A stretch of DNA of 64,000 bases, from contig CAZITX010000003.1 of assembly GCA_964542305.1 (NCBI GenBank), positions 62,001 to 126,000 on the forward strand, in the 5' to 3' direction. A program made the position numbers and the translations under genes. The notes under the pieces were generated by a model. That model was not told the DNA's origin. It searched no databases and saw only the letters and a program-made list of their open reading frames with translations. Of the stretch, positions 8,240 through 17,247 are shown in pieces (the stretch's first letter is position 1; every line of letters starts with the position of its first letter). The DNA is from DMER64 sp964542305 (lineage in GTDB: Bacteria > Bacteroidota > Bacteroidia > Bacteroidales > UBA932).

Positions 8240-8670
8240 AAAGAATTAGATTTTTTGTCTTTCCAATAATAAAAGATCAGGAACGGGATCCCCAACACAC
8301 TTCCTACTATATCGGCCGCAACATCTGTAATATCCCCGGTCCGGTAGGGAAGGTAATACTGGATCACCTCGGTTATCACGCCAAAAATGAATCCCGACCA
8401 CAATATAAATATTTTGGTAACGATCCATCCGGGCCTTACTGCTGCCCACGCAAGAGGTACAATGGGAATAAAGAGCAGGGCGTGTAACACCTTATCGGGT
8501 TGTACTCCCAGGAACGAGGCCAGCCAGACAAACAAACCATTCTTCTTGAACTGGGGCAGGGCATCACCCGTAGAAAACAGAAAATAAGTACATACTCCCA
8601 GGTATACTACAAAGAAGCAAATCCAGAAAATATTCCGGTTTTTATTTTTTATACGAGTTTTTCCAGCCAA
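8236..8670 (-). CDS. VanZ-like family membrane protein
   Basis: 144 residues with four hydrophobic segments (about 13-33, 45-60, 65-80 and 88-135) and the VanZ-type ending GDITDVAADIVGSVLG. VanZ gives low-level teicoplanin resistance; most relatives have no known function. No ATG is available near the start. A TTG at 8670, inside the last codons of glyS, gives a product of normal length, so the start is uncertain. Its stop overlaps the ABC transporter start by four bases. Confidence 0.75.
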   Translation of the reverse strand: MAGKTRIKNKNRNIFWICFFVVYLGVCTYFLFSTGDALPQFKKNGLFVWLASFLGVQPDKVLHALLFIPIVPLAWAAVRPGWIVTKIFILWSGFIFGVITEVIQYYLPYRTGDITDVAADIVGSVLGIPFLIFYYWKDKKSNSL

Positions 8671-10190
8671 TATTTACTATTCAGTTTTTTATCCAGTATA
8701 ACGGAAAGACTGTCAATGGGTATGCGTTCCTGGAGCATGGTATCCCTGTCCCGCAAGGTAACTGTTCTGTCTTCCAATGTTTGATGGTCAACGGTTATGC
8801 AATAAGGAGTTCCAATGGCATCCATTCTGCGGTAACGTTTTCCAATGCTGTCTTTTTCATCATACAGGCAATGGTGTTCCAGGCGAAGGATTCTTAAAAT
8901 TTCGTGTGCCACCTCGGGCAGTCCGTCTTTCTTTATCAAAGGGAAAACGGCCAGTTTAACCGGAGCCAAAACAGGCGGTATTCTAAGAACCACGCGGGTT
9001 TCTCCGTCTTCCAACGTTTCTTCTTTGTATGACGCGGACAATACCGACAGAAAAGTACGGTCCAGTCCTATGGACGTTTCAACAACATAAGGAACGTAGC
9101 TTTCATTGGTTTCCGGATCGAAATACCTCATTTTGCGCCCCGAATATTCTTCATGACGGGAAAGGTCAAAATCGGTTCTTGAATGGATTCCCTCCAGTTC
9201 CTTAAACCCAAACGGAAACTGAAATTCAATGTCACAGGCGGCATTGGCATAATGGGCCAGCTTGTCGTGATCGTGATAACGGTAGTTCTCCTGGCCCAGC
9301 CCCAGGGATAAATGCCAGCGTAACCTCATTTCTTTCCAGTATTGGTACCACGTCATTTCTTCCCCGGGTTTGACAAAGAATTGTAATTCCATCTGCTCAA
9401 ATTCCCTCATTCTGAAAATAAACTGCCTGGCCACGATCTCGTTCCTGAAAGCTTTGCCTATTTGTGCTATTCCAAAAGGAATTTTCATCCGACCGCTTTT
9501 CTGGACATTCAGAAAATTCACAAAAATTCCCTGGGCTGTTTCCGGTCTCAGGTAAACCAGAGAAGCTCCGTCTTCCGTACTTCCCAGTTTTGTGCTGAAC
9601 ATAAGGTTGAATTTCCTGACTTCCGTCCAGTTTTTGGAACCGGAAACCGGGCAGGCAATCCCGCAATCCAGGATCAATTGACGGAGCCCCTCCAGGTCGT
9701 TGTCATTCAAAGCCTTAACCATTTTGTCCCGCACAGCGTCGATTTTCGCCTGTTCCCGCAAAACATTTGGGTTGGTGGCCAGGAACTGTTGTTGATCAAA
9801 GGCATCTCCAAAACGTTTTTTCCCTTTTGCGACCTCTTTGTTGATCTTTTCCTCCAGTTTGGACAGATAGTCTTCCAAAAGCACATCTGCCCTGTATCTT
9901 TTTTTGGAATCTTTATTGTCAATGAGCGGGTCGTTAAAAGCCGAGACATGGCCGCTGGCTTCCCATACCTTAGGGTGCATAAAAACAGCTGAATCAAGCC
10001 CGGTAATGTTATCATACATCCTTACCAGCGAATCCCACCAATATTTTTTTATGTTGTTTTTCAATTCCACGCCGTTCTGTCCATAATCATAAACAGCCCC
10101 TAATCCGTCATAAATATCACTGGAGGGGAATATGAATCCGTACTCTTTAGCGTGCGCAATAATGTTCTTGAACAATTCTTCCTGTGTCAT
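8649..10190 (-). CDS. glyS: Glycyl-tRNA synthetase (dimeric alpha2 type)
   Basis: The 513-residue single-chain class II synthetase attaches glycine to tRNA-Gly. It begins with the family's GFIFPSSDIYDGLGAVYDYG, has motif 2 around AQIGKAFRNEI and FRMREFEQMELQFF, motif 3 near SIGLDRTF, and a C-terminal anticodon-binding domain (LAPVKLAVFPL onward). This is the archaeal/eukaryotic-like form usual in Bacteroidota, not the alpha2beta2 form. The gene sits in the suf-folK operon. Confidence 0.97.
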   Translation of the reverse strand: MTQEELFKNIIAHAKEYGFIFPSSDIYDGLGAVYDYGQNGVELKNNIKKYWWDSLVRMYDNITGLDSAVFMHPKVWEASGHVSAFNDPLIDNKDSKKRYRADVLLEDYLSKLEEKINKEVAKGKKRFGDAFDQQQFLATNPNVLREQAKIDAVRDKMVKALNDNDLEGLRQLILDCGIACPVSGSKNWTEVRKFNLMFSTKLGSTEDGASLVYLRPETAQGIFVNFLNVQKSGRMKIPFGIAQIGKAFRNEIVARQFIFRMREFEQMELQFFVKPGEEMTWYQYWKEMRLRWHLSLGLGQENYRYHDHDKLAHYANAACDIEFQFPFGFKELEGIHSRTDFDLSRHEEYSGRKMRYFDPETNESYVPYVVETSIGLDRTFLSVLSASYKEETLEDGETRVVLRIPPVLAPVKLAVFPLIKKDGLPEVAHEILRILRLEHHCLYDEKDSIGKRYRRMDAIGTPYCITVDHQTLEDRTVTLRDRDTMLQERIPIDSLSVILDKKLNSKYWLEKLV

Positions 10191-10197
10191 AAATCTT

Positions 10198-10650
10198 TTA
10201 GTAAAAATCCTTCAAAGATAGGTTTTTTGGAAGAATCTCTTCCAGCAATTCTATGGCAAAAGGCCTTTCTTTTAAACGGGGATGGGGCAGGACAAGATTT
10301 TTGGTGTGTGTTTTTATCCTGTCGTAAAGCAAAATATCTATGTCTATGAGCCTGGACTCATATGATTTGGGTGTCTCAGGGGAAAATGATTCTTCTTTAC
10401 GGATACGGCCCAGTTTCTTTTCAATATCCAGGCATTTCTCCATTAACATTTCTGCGTCCAGTTCCGTTTCCAGACACACAGCCTGGTTTAAAAAAGAATT
10501 CACGGGCTTGCTGAAGCCCCAGGGTTCTGTTTCTATTCGTCCGGAAACAGCTATTATCCGTCCCAGTTCATGCAAGGCATCCAGTGCCTGCTGCAATATC
10601 CTGTCCCTGTTTTCCATATTGCCCCCCAGAAGAAGATACGCTGTATGCAT
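10198..10650 (-). CDS. folK: 6-hydroxymethyl-7,8-dihydropterin pyrophosphokinase
   Basis: Transfers pyrophosphate from ATP to the hydroxymethyl-pterin in folate synthesis. The HPPK motifs are present: LGGNMENR near the N-terminus, TEPWGF, RLIDIDILLY (the Mg-binding Asp pair) and LPHPRL. The ATG at 10650 gives 150 residues, the normal length. A longer open frame runs up to 10725 through the upstream gene but has no family support. It follows the sufT-like gene by 11 bases and precedes glyS by seven. Confidence 0.93.
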   Translation of the reverse strand: MHTAYLLLGGNMENRDRILQQALDALHELGRIIAVSGRIETEPWGFSKPVNSFLNQAVCLETELDAEMLMEKCLDIEKKLGRIRKEESFSPETPKSYESRLIDIDILLYDRIKTHTKNLVLPHPRLKERPFAIELLEEILPKNLSLKDFY

Positions 10651-10661
10651 AGGTACCTGTT

Positions 10662-10985
10662 TTAAAACATGCCGTAAAGGCCGGTATCCAAAAGCGCTTC
10701 TTCGCTCATGCGTGAAGGGTCCCACGGGGGATCAAAAGTAAGTGTTACTGTTGCCTTGGAAACACCCGGCACCTGGCTGACCGCTATACGCGCATCTTCC
10801 ACCACTTCTTCTGCCATCGGACAATTAGGAGCCGTTAAGGTCATGGTTACCGTTACCGGATATCCCTCCCCTGTTTTCTCCCCTATGGCAATTTCGTAGA
10901 TCAAACCAAGGTCTACTATGTTTGCGGGTATTTCGGGGTCAAAAACCTGCTTTAAAGCCAATCTGATATTGTTTTCCAGTTCCAT
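10662..10985 (-). CDS. sufT: MIP18/DUF59 family protein, SufT-like Fe-S assembly factor
   Basis: 107 residues of the DUF59 fold: KQVFDPEIPANIVDLGLIYE near the N-terminus, LTAPNCPMAE with the conserved reactive Cys, and a C-terminal FDPPWDPSRMSE. SufT/MIP18 proteins help maturation of Fe-S proteins. It lies directly after sufE, whose stop is adjacent to its start, and sufS is upstream, so the pathway assignment is firm even though the exact role of SufT remains general. Confidence 0.88.
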   Translation of the reverse strand: MELENNIRLALKQVFDPEIPANIVDLGLIYEIAIGEKTGEGYPVTVTMTLTAPNCPMAEEVVEDARIAVSQVPGVSKATVTLTFDPPWDPSRMSEEALLDTGLYGMF

Positions 10986-11411
10986 TTATGAGGGTTTTTC
11001 GGTGTTGGCCACAAGAGCATACATTTGAATCTGCTGTATCATTGACAACAATCCGTTAGCCCTTGTAGGAGACAAGTGGTCTTTTAGTCCGATTTTTTCT
11101 ATAAAGTCCATATTGGAATCCAGGATCTCTGCGGGGGTATGCCCGGAAAAAACCTGTACGAGCAGGGATATGATCCCTTTGGTGATCAGGGCGTCGCTGT
11201 CTGCCTGGAAATACAATCTTCCGTTTTCTCTTTTAACATCAAGCCACACTCTTGATTGACAACCTTTTATTAAATTTTTTTCCTGTTTTGAACTTTCTTC
11301 AAGCGGGAGCAGGTTTTTGCCCAGTTCAATCAGGTATTCGTATTTATCCATCCAATCTTCCAGGAAGGAAAATTCTTCCACGATCTTTTGTTGTTTTTCA
11401 GGAATGGTCAT
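10986..11411 (-). CDS. sufE: Cysteine desulfuration protein SufE
   Basis: 141 residues. The sulfur-acceptor Cys51 is in IKGCQSRVW, the diagnostic SufE loop. SufE takes persulfide sulfur from SufS and passes it to the SufBCD scaffold in the cytoplasm. Length is normal. The gene follows sufS by ten bases and abuts the sufT-like gene. SufBCD is not in the window. Confidence 0.95.
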   Translation of the reverse strand: MTIPEKQQKIVEEFSFLEDWMDKYEYLIELGKNLLPLEESSKQEKNLIKGCQSRVWLDVKRENGRLYFQADSDALITKGIISLLVQVFSGHTPAEILDSNMDFIEKIGLKDHLSPTRANGLLSMIQQIQMYALVANTEKPS

Positions 11412-11421
11412 AAAATGATCT

Positions 11422-12669
11422 TTAACGAAGTATCTTCAGCACTTTTTTCAGCGAATCCACAAAAAAGTCAAGTTCTTCCACGGTGTTATACAAGGCAAAG
11501 GAAGCCCTCAGAACAGACGTCACGTTCAGCCGGGAGAGCAAAGGCTCGGCACATAACATTCCTGAACGGGCCGCAATGCCCATTTTATCCAGCATCATAG
11601 CAATATCGGAAGGATGTGCGCCTTCAAAAGACATGGAAAAAACGGGAATTTTTTCATATACCTGGCCATAATAAGTTCCGGGTATTCCGTATAGAGTACA
11701 CCCGTCAATTTCCCCGAAGAGCTCTAAGGCTTTTTCCGTGATCGTTTTTTCGTATTCTTCTATGGTTCCGTTGTCCAGGCTTTGTACAAATTCCACAGCG
11801 GCTCCCAGTCCGGCCACTCCTGTATAGTTGGCCGTTCCGGCTTCATATTTCAATGGAAGTTGAGCATAAGTGGTTCCTTTTTCCAGGGACACACTTTCTA
11901 TCATGTCTCCTCCTCCCTGCCAGGGAACCATTTCTTCAAGGTATTTTTCTTTCCCGTACAGGATTCCTGTCCCGGTAGGTCCGTACAGTTTATGCCCGGA
12001 AAAAACATAAAAATCGGCATCCATTTCCCTAACGTCCACTTTGTGATGTACGACCCCCTGGGCTCCGTCCACAACTACCGGGACCTGGTAATAATGGGCA
12101 ATGCGAATGATCTCGGCAAGGGGGTTTACAAGACCAAGCACGTTGGAAATGTGTGTTATGGCCAATAGTTTAGGGGGTTCCCCCGGTTTGTCCAGTATCT
12201 GTTCCAGTTTTTTAGGGTCCAATGCCCCGGTCTGGTCCATTTCCCAGACTTCAAGTAAGGCGCCTGTACGCTGACACATCATTTGCCAGGGAACTATGTT
12301 GGAATGATGCTCGGCCCGGGTGATAACAATTCGGTCTCCGGGACGGACATACGTTTGGCCGAAGGAAAAAGCAAGTAAATTCAGGGATGCAGTCGTTCCG
12401 GAGGTAAATATGATCTCGTTCTCAGAAGCAGCGTTTATAAAACCCCTGATGGTTTTACGCGCCTGGTCATAACGCTCGGTACACTGGACGCTCAGGTAGT
12501 GAACAGCCCGGTGAATATTCCCGTTTATGCCACCGTTCATTTCCCTGAGGACCTTTAGAACAGGCTCTGGTTTCTGGGTTGTGGCGCTGTTGTCCAGGTA
12601 AACGAGTGGCTTTCCGTACACTTTCTGTTGCAGGGCCGGAAACTGATCCCTGATTTGTGATATATTCAT
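11422..12669 (-). CDS. sufS: Cysteine desulfurase SufS
   Basis: A 415-residue group II PLP-dependent desulfurase that converts cysteine to alanine and an enzyme persulfide for Fe-S cluster building. PLP Lys227 is in FSGHKLYGPTG, and catalytic Cys373 is in RSGMLCAEPLL; most family members read RTGHHCAQP here, so the loop is slightly divergent. It is the first gene of a seven-gene minus-strand operon. A TATCTTTG box ends four bases before the ATG, so the mRNA may be leaderless. Confidence 0.95.
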   Translation of the reverse strand: MNISQIRDQFPALQQKVYGKPLVYLDNSATTQKPEPVLKVLREMNGGINGNIHRAVHYLSVQCTERYDQARKTIRGFINAASENEIIFTSGTTASLNLLAFSFGQTYVRPGDRIVITRAEHHSNIVPWQMMCQRTGALLEVWEMDQTGALDPKKLEQILDKPGEPPKLLAITHISNVLGLVNPLAEIIRIAHYYQVPVVVDGAQGVVHHKVDVREMDADFYVFSGHKLYGPTGTGILYGKEKYLEEMVPWQGGGDMIESVSLEKGTTYAQLPLKYEAGTANYTGVAGLGAAVEFVQSLDNGTIEEYEKTITEKALELFGEIDGCTLYGIPGTYYGQVYEKIPVFSMSFEGAHPSDIAMMLDKMGIAARSGMLCAEPLLSRLNVTSVLRASFALYNTVEELDFFVDSLKKVLKILR

Positions 12670-12673
12670 ACTT

Positions 12674-12696
12674 CAAAGATAATAAATGTATATTTG
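12674..12696. promoter_or_regulatory. Divergent -7 boxes of sufS and ruvA
   Basis: CAAAGATA at 12674-12681 reads TATCTTTG on the minus strand and ends four bases before the sufS ATG. TATATTTG at 12689-12696 serves ruvA, whose ATG is at 12720. The 50-base intergenic region has no room for separate upstream elements. Confidence 0.6.
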
Positions 12697-12719
12697 CAGA
12701 TGTATAAAATACCGTTAAA

Positions 12720-13310
12720 ATGTACGAATACATAAAAGGAAACCTAACGTATGCAGATCCTGCCCAGGCAGTTATAGAGACTTCCGGGATAGGTTACAAT
12801 ATAATGATTTCACTGCAAACATATTCTGCCGTTCATACCCAAAAAGAGGTCTTTTTATGGCTGCATTTGCTGGTAAAGGAAGACGCACACTTATTATATG
12901 GCTTTGCCACCCGGGATGAACGTGAAATCTTCCGTCTTCTGATAAGTGTATCCGGCGTCGGGCCTAATACCGCACGTATGATACTTTCCGCCATGAGCAA
13001 TCAGGAGATCCGTGACGCGTTGATCACTTCAGATGTGGTAAGAATAAAAAGCATTAAGGGCATTGGAACGAAAACTGCAGAAAGAATGATCATAGAACTC
13101 AAGGATAAGATGATGAAAGTGGGGCTGGAATCCGTCACTCCGGGCAGTTCCGTGAGGCCTGTTTCAGAAATCGGGGCAGAGGCAGCTGCTGCTTTGCAAC
13201 AGTTGGGATTTCAGCGTTCTGCCATAGAAAAAGTGCTTTCCCGGCTTAATAAAGAAAATCCGGCTTACAGCCTGGAAGAATTGATCAAGCTTTCCCTAAA
13301 GATTTTATAA
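12720..13310 (+). CDS. ruvA: Holliday junction branch migration protein RuvA
   Basis: 196 residues with the three RuvA domains: N-terminal OB fold (about 1-62), helix-hairpin-helix domain with VSGVGPNTA and IKGIGTKTA (about 72-128), and C-terminal domain contacting RuvB (about 148-196; AAAALQQLGF). The tetramer binds Holliday junctions and loads RuvB. ruvB is at 37173, about 24 kb away and in a different transcription unit, which is common in this phylum. Confidence 0.97.
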   Translation: MYEYIKGNLTYADPAQAVIETSGIGYNIMISLQTYSAVHTQKEVFLWLHLLVKEDAHLLYGFATRDEREIFRLLISVSGVGPNTARMILSAMSNQEIRDALITSDVVRIKSIKGIGTKTAERMIIELKDKMMKVGLESVTPGSSVRPVSEIGAEAAAALQQLGFQRSAIEKVLSRLNKENPAYSLEELIKLSLKIL

Positions 13311-13322
13311 TTTATAAATAAC

Positions 13323-13330
13323 TATATTTG
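13323..13330 (+). promoter_or_regulatory. -7 promoter box of the gcvH operon
   Basis: TATATTTG matches the consensus; the ATG of gcvH follows at 13360, giving a leader of about 24 bases. It lies 12 bases after the ruvA stop, in an AT-rich stretch. Confidence 0.5.
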
Positions 13331-13359
13331 TATCATTAACCATTAATCATTTTATTACA

Positions 13360-13737
13360 ATGAACATTCCGGAAAATCTTAAGTACACTAAAGAACACGA
13401 GTGGATAAAAATTGAAGGGGATTTGGCAATTGTAGGCATTACCGAACATGCCCAGGCTCAATTAGGTGACATCGTTTTTGTAGATATCCAGACTATGGGC
13501 GAAACGCTGGACAAGGATGAAGTCTTTGGTGCTATAGAAGCGGTTAAAACGGTAGCCGATGCCTTTATGCCTTTATCCGGAACAATAGAGGAGGTCAACG
13601 AAGTGCTGGAAGGAGATCCCCAGTTAGTCAATAAAGATCCTTACGGTGAAGGCTGGATGGTGAAAATCAAAATGACAAACCCCGGAGAAGTGGAAGAATT
13701 ACTAGACGCCACTGCATACGGGAAGTTGATCGCATAA
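13360..13737 (+). CDS. gcvH: Glycine cleavage system H protein
   Basis: 125 residues of the lipoyl-domain fold. Lys63 in AIEAVKTVA is the expected lipoylation site. GcvH shuttles the aminomethyl group between the P and T proteins during glycine breakdown. Length is normal. GcvP, GcvT and lipoyl enzymes are not in the window. Its stop codon is followed at once by the ATG of a threonine aldolase, an enzyme that makes glycine, so the two are probably co-translated. Confidence 0.96.
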   Translation: MNIPENLKYTKEHEWIKIEGDLAIVGITEHAQAQLGDIVFVDIQTMGETLDKDEVFGAIEAVKTVADAFMPLSGTIEEVNEVLEGDPQLVNKDPYGEGWMVKIKMTNPGEVEELLDATAYGKLIA

Positions 13738-14763
13738 ATGAAAACCAGCTTCGGAAGCGATAATCATTCCGGAGTGCATCCACTTGTGCTAAAGGCAATA
13801 GCGGAAGCAAACGATGATTATCAGCTCTCTTATGGAGAAGATGAATATTCTGAAAGGGCCTGCGATCTGTTCCAAACCTTTTTCGGTAAGCAAGCCCGGG
13901 TATTTTTTGTTTTTAATGGAACCGGGGCGAATGTCCTTTGTCTTCAAGCATTAACACAACCCTACAATTCAGTAATATGTGCCCGTACGGCACATATCAA
14001 CCAGGATGAATGCGGAGCACCCGAACGTTTCACGGGGTGCAAACTCATAACGGTAGAAACAAAAGACGGTAAACTGACACCGGAGCTCGTGAAACCTCAG
14101 TTGCAAGGTTTTGGATTTCAACATCATTCACAACCAAAAGTCATTTCCATTTCACAGACCACGGAACTGGGAACCGTTTATACGCCTGAAGAGATCAGGA
14201 CATTGGCAGATTTGGCCCATCAGCACCAAATGTACTTGCACATGGACGGGTCCAGACTGGCCAATGCTGCCGCATTTCTTGATCTTCCCCTGAAAAGTAT
14301 AACCACAGAAGCCGGCGTGGATGCGCTTTCATTCGGTGGTACAAAAAACGGAATGTTAATGGGAGAGTCTGTTGTGTTTTTTCATCCGGAACCGGCTGAA
14401 AATTTTTTGTACACAAGAAAGCAATCCATGCAATTGTTTTCCAAGGGCCGCTACATAGCCGCGCAATACCTGGCATATTTGGAAAATGACCTGTGGCTGG
14501 AAAATGCCCGTTATGCCAATTCCATGGCACAGTATCTGGCCGTTGAAACAAGGGATATACCCGGAGTGACCATCACCCAAAAAGTAGAAAGCAATGCGGT
14601 CTTTGCCATTATACCTGAAAAGGCACGTAAAAAACTAGCTGAAAAACACTTTTTCTACACCTGGGACGAGGCAACAGGAGAAGTACGCTGGATGTGTTCA
14701 TTTAACACCGGAAAATCCCACATAGATGCATTTATAAACGATTTAAAAAACACGTTGTTATGA
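13738..14763 (+). CDS. ltaE: Low-specificity L-threonine aldolase
   Basis: A 341-residue fold type I PLP enzyme splitting L-threonine or L-allo-threonine to glycine and acetaldehyde. It has the family N-terminus GSDNHSGVHP, the substrate/cofactor residues of HMDGSRLANAA and PLP Lys203 in SFGGTKNG. There is no gap to gcvH and an ATGA overlap with the next gene, so threonine-derived glycine could feed the glycine cleavage system. A related beta-eliminating lyase such as a phenylserine aldolase is less likely. Confidence 0.9.
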   Translation: MKTSFGSDNHSGVHPLVLKAIAEANDDYQLSYGEDEYSERACDLFQTFFGKQARVFFVFNGTGANVLCLQALTQPYNSVICARTAHINQDECGAPERFTGCKLITVETKDGKLTPELVKPQLQGFGFQHHSQPKVISISQTTELGTVYTPEEIRTLADLAHQHQMYLHMDGSRLANAAAFLDLPLKSITTEAGVDALSFGGTKNGMLMGESVVFFHPEPAENFLYTRKQSMQLFSKGRYIAAQYLAYLENDLWLENARYANSMAQYLAVETRDIPGVTITQKVESNAVFAIIPEKARKKLAEKHFFYTWDEATGEVRWMCSFNTGKSHIDAFINDLKNTLL

Positions 14764-16553
14764 ACGAAGAAGTAAAGATTACCAGGTTATTCGACCTGCT
14801 GGAACGCCTGCAGGTTACCTACCCTAAAGAAGACATTCTGGCCGGAAAGGTGGATGGCGCTTGGAAAAAATACAGCTCAAAAGAATATTCAGAGATAGCT
14901 CACCTTTACGCATATGGATTTTTAGAATTGGGTCTGGAACCAGGAGACAAGGTAATTACGGTTATGAACAACCGTCCCGAATGGAATTTCACAGATATGG
15001 GGACTGCACTTTCAGGGTTGGTTCATGTGCCGGTGTATACGACCCTGAGTGAAGACGATTTCCTGTATATCATACCCCATTCAGACGCAAAAGTCTTGAT
15101 CATAGGAACTGCCGTTTTGTATAAGCACCTGGCACCGGTCATTGCCAAATTGGAAAACCCGCCTATGGTTTTTACCATAGATGAAGTGGAAAATGTCCGG
15201 AATCTGGATGAGATCCGGCAGTCAGGTGAAAAGAATAAAGACAAATGGGGCCCTGTAATTGAAGAGAATAAGAAGACAATTACACCGGACACATTGCTTA
15301 CTATTATTTATACTTCCGGGACCACAGGAACTCCCAAAGGAGTAATGCATGCACACAGCAGTATTGTTTTTAATTTCCTGGGGCATGCCGCCCAACAGGT
15401 AATGAATTCTTCACACCGTTACCTTAGTTTCCTGCCCTTATGCCACATTTACGAAAGAACTATGAACTACGAGTTCCAGTCTTTGGGAATCAGCGTTTAT
15501 TATGCCGAAAATATGGGAACCATTGCCCGTGATCTGAAAGATATCCAGGCAGACGGATTCTGTGCCGTTCCCAGGGTTATTGAGATGATGTACAAAAAAC
15601 TGGAAGATGCCGGCAAAAGCCTTTCCGGTATAAAACGTATTATCTACAAATGGGCCTGGAATTTTGGCAATACATTTGATTATGAAAACCTGACTTTTTG
15701 GCGTGTAACCTTGAATAAATTGTTTGATAAGCTGGTATATAGCAAGTGGAGGGCCAACCTTGGAGGCCATGAAATGCTTATAGTTACCGGCGGTTCTTCC
15801 ATAAGGGCGTGTATTATCCGTCTTTTCTCCGCCGCAAAAATGTATATTTACGAAGGGTACGGTCTGACAGAAACAGCTCCTGTAATTGCCGTAAACAACC
15901 CCAAAGACAGGATCCGTAAAATTGGAACGGTTGGAAAGATCATGGATGGCACTGAAGTGAAATTTGCTTCTGACGGTGAGATCCTTACCCGTGGACCTCA
16001 CGTGATGATGGGGTATTATAAAGACCCCCAGGCCACAAACGAAGCCATAGACAGTGAAGGATGGTTCCATACAGGAGATGTGGGAGAAATGGTTAACGGC
16101 ATTTTCCTGCGGATCACCGACCGTAAAAAAGAAATATTCAAACTTTCCAACGGAAAATATGTTGCCCCACAACTGGTTGAAAACAAACTTAATGAATCTC
16201 CTTATATAGAAGGCTCCCTGGTCATTGGAAGCAATCAAAAAGTAGCTTCTGCCGTTATCATTCCCAATGGAGTCTTAATTCAGGATTGGGCTGCACATCA
16301 CAAAATGGTATTTCAGGACTTGGATAATCTATACAGGACCAAAGAGGTAAACGACCTGATACGCAAAGAGATCGATCGTATTAACAAAACTCTTGCGCCA
16401 CACGAACAGATCAAGTTTTTCCGACTGGTGGATGATGAATGGAGTACAGCCAACGGCCTGCTTTCACAAACGCTTAAATTACGCAGGGCGCAATTGAACA
16501 AACATTACGAGAAAATCATAGCTGATATCTACAGTGATTCGAAAGGCAAATGA
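14760..16553 (+). CDS. AMP-forming long-chain acyl-CoA synthetase
   Basis: 597 residues of the ANL superfamily. The P-loop-like TSGTTGTPKGV (about 179-189), YEGYGLTETAP (A5), FHTGDVGE, the hinge DRKKEIFKLSNGKYVAP and a C-terminal Lys region are all present. It would activate fatty acids with ATP and CoA for lipid synthesis or recycling. Chain length cannot be read from sequence. It overlaps the aldolase stop by four bases and the next gene by 20. Confidence 0.9.
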   Translation: MNEEVKITRLFDLLERLQVTYPKEDILAGKVDGAWKKYSSKEYSEIAHLYAYGFLELGLEPGDKVITVMNNRPEWNFTDMGTALSGLVHVPVYTTLSEDDFLYIIPHSDAKVLIIGTAVLYKHLAPVIAKLENPPMVFTIDEVENVRNLDEIRQSGEKNKDKWGPVIEENKKTITPDTLLTIIYTSGTTGTPKGVMHAHSSIVFNFLGHAAQQVMNSSHRYLSFLPLCHIYERTMNYEFQSLGISVYYAENMGTIARDLKDIQADGFCAVPRVIEMMYKKLEDAGKSLSGIKRIIYKWAWNFGNTFDYENLTFWRVTLNKLFDKLVYSKWRANLGGHEMLIVTGGSSIRACIIRLFSAAKMYIYEGYGLTETAPVIAVNNPKDRIRKIGTVGKIMDGTEVKFASDGEILTRGPHVMMGYYKDPQATNEAIDSEGWFHTGDVGEMVNGIFLRITDRKKEIFKLSNGKYVAPQLVENKLNESPYIEGSLVIGSNQKVASAVIIPNGVLIQDWAAHHKMVFQDLDNLYRTKEVNDLIRKEIDRINKTLAPHEQIKFFRLVDDEWSTANGLLSQTLKLRRAQLNKHYEKIIADIYSDSKGK

Positions 16554-17244
16554 TCAGGACAAGACAGCACTCCGGGAAATCTGGAGTGCTGCTTTTAATG
16601 ATCCGCTTTCCTACGCGGATTTTGTAATTGAACATTGCCTGAAACTGGGAACGGTGCTCTTTGATGATCGCGGCAGGTCTTTCCTTACCCGCTTCCCGTT
16701 AACCTTAATGCAAAAAGGAAAGATTCTGCTGCAGGGTTTTTATATTTACGGACTGGCCACCCATCCGGTGCAGCAGGGAAAAGGATTCGGATCACTTTTG
16801 CTGACAAAGGCTGTTGAAGAAACTCCATTCTGTCTTCTTTATCCTGCTACGCCTGAATTACAGCGTTTTTATTATAATCGTGGGTTCATAACTCCTGTCC
16901 GTATACCTGATGCCGTATCCAAAAGATTACCTGCTCCGGGTATTCAGGAAAACCGGCCTGAATTACTTTACAAACAATACCTTGAAGATGCCGAAAATCA
17001 GGATTTTGTATTTCTTTGGCCGGCTTCGATGTTTGAGTTTGCCCTTGAGGAATGTTTCTTTAGAAAAGGATTTGTAAGTCCACCCTGGTTCTGTTACCCG
17101 GACCAAAACGAGATTCTCTGCAAACCTTATTTAAGATCTTCCGGGCTTAAAGATTGGTCCTACAAACAGGGTTGGGGAATTATTCAGGACAACGTTCCCG
17201 GATTTGAATCAGGAAAAAGTGTTTTTTATCTTCCTTTAGACTGA
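16534..17244 (+). CDS. GNAT family N-acetyltransferase
   Basis: 236 residues. The N-terminus IRKANDQDKTALREIWSAAF and motif A (GLATHPVQQGKGFGSLLL, about 71-88) with the acetyl-CoA pyrophosphate loop QGKGFG are typical of GNAT enzymes. A second C-terminal half (about 120-236) lacks motif A and may be a degenerate or substrate-binding domain. The start is a GTG inside the upstream gene; no ATG fits. The acetyl acceptor is unknown. Confidence 0.82.
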   Translation: MIRKANDQDKTALREIWSAAFNDPLSYADFVIEHCLKLGTVLFDDRGRSFLTRFPLTLMQKGKILLQGFYIYGLATHPVQQGKGFGSLLLTKAVEETPFCLLYPATPELQRFYYNRGFITPVRIPDAVSKRLPAPGIQENRPELLYKQYLEDAENQDFVFLWPASMFEFALEECFFRKGFVSPPWFCYPDQNEILCKPYLRSSGLKDWSYKQGWGIIQDNVPGFESGKSVFYLPLD

Positions 17245-17247
17245 TTG

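Noticed and set aside
10651..10725. folK extended to 10725
   Set aside because: The extension lies within the sufT-like gene and is not family sequence; the ATG at 10650 fits.
15438..16238. Open frame of 266 codons opposite the acyl-CoA synthetase
   Set aside because: It is antisense to conserved ANL motifs; no family features and no promoter.
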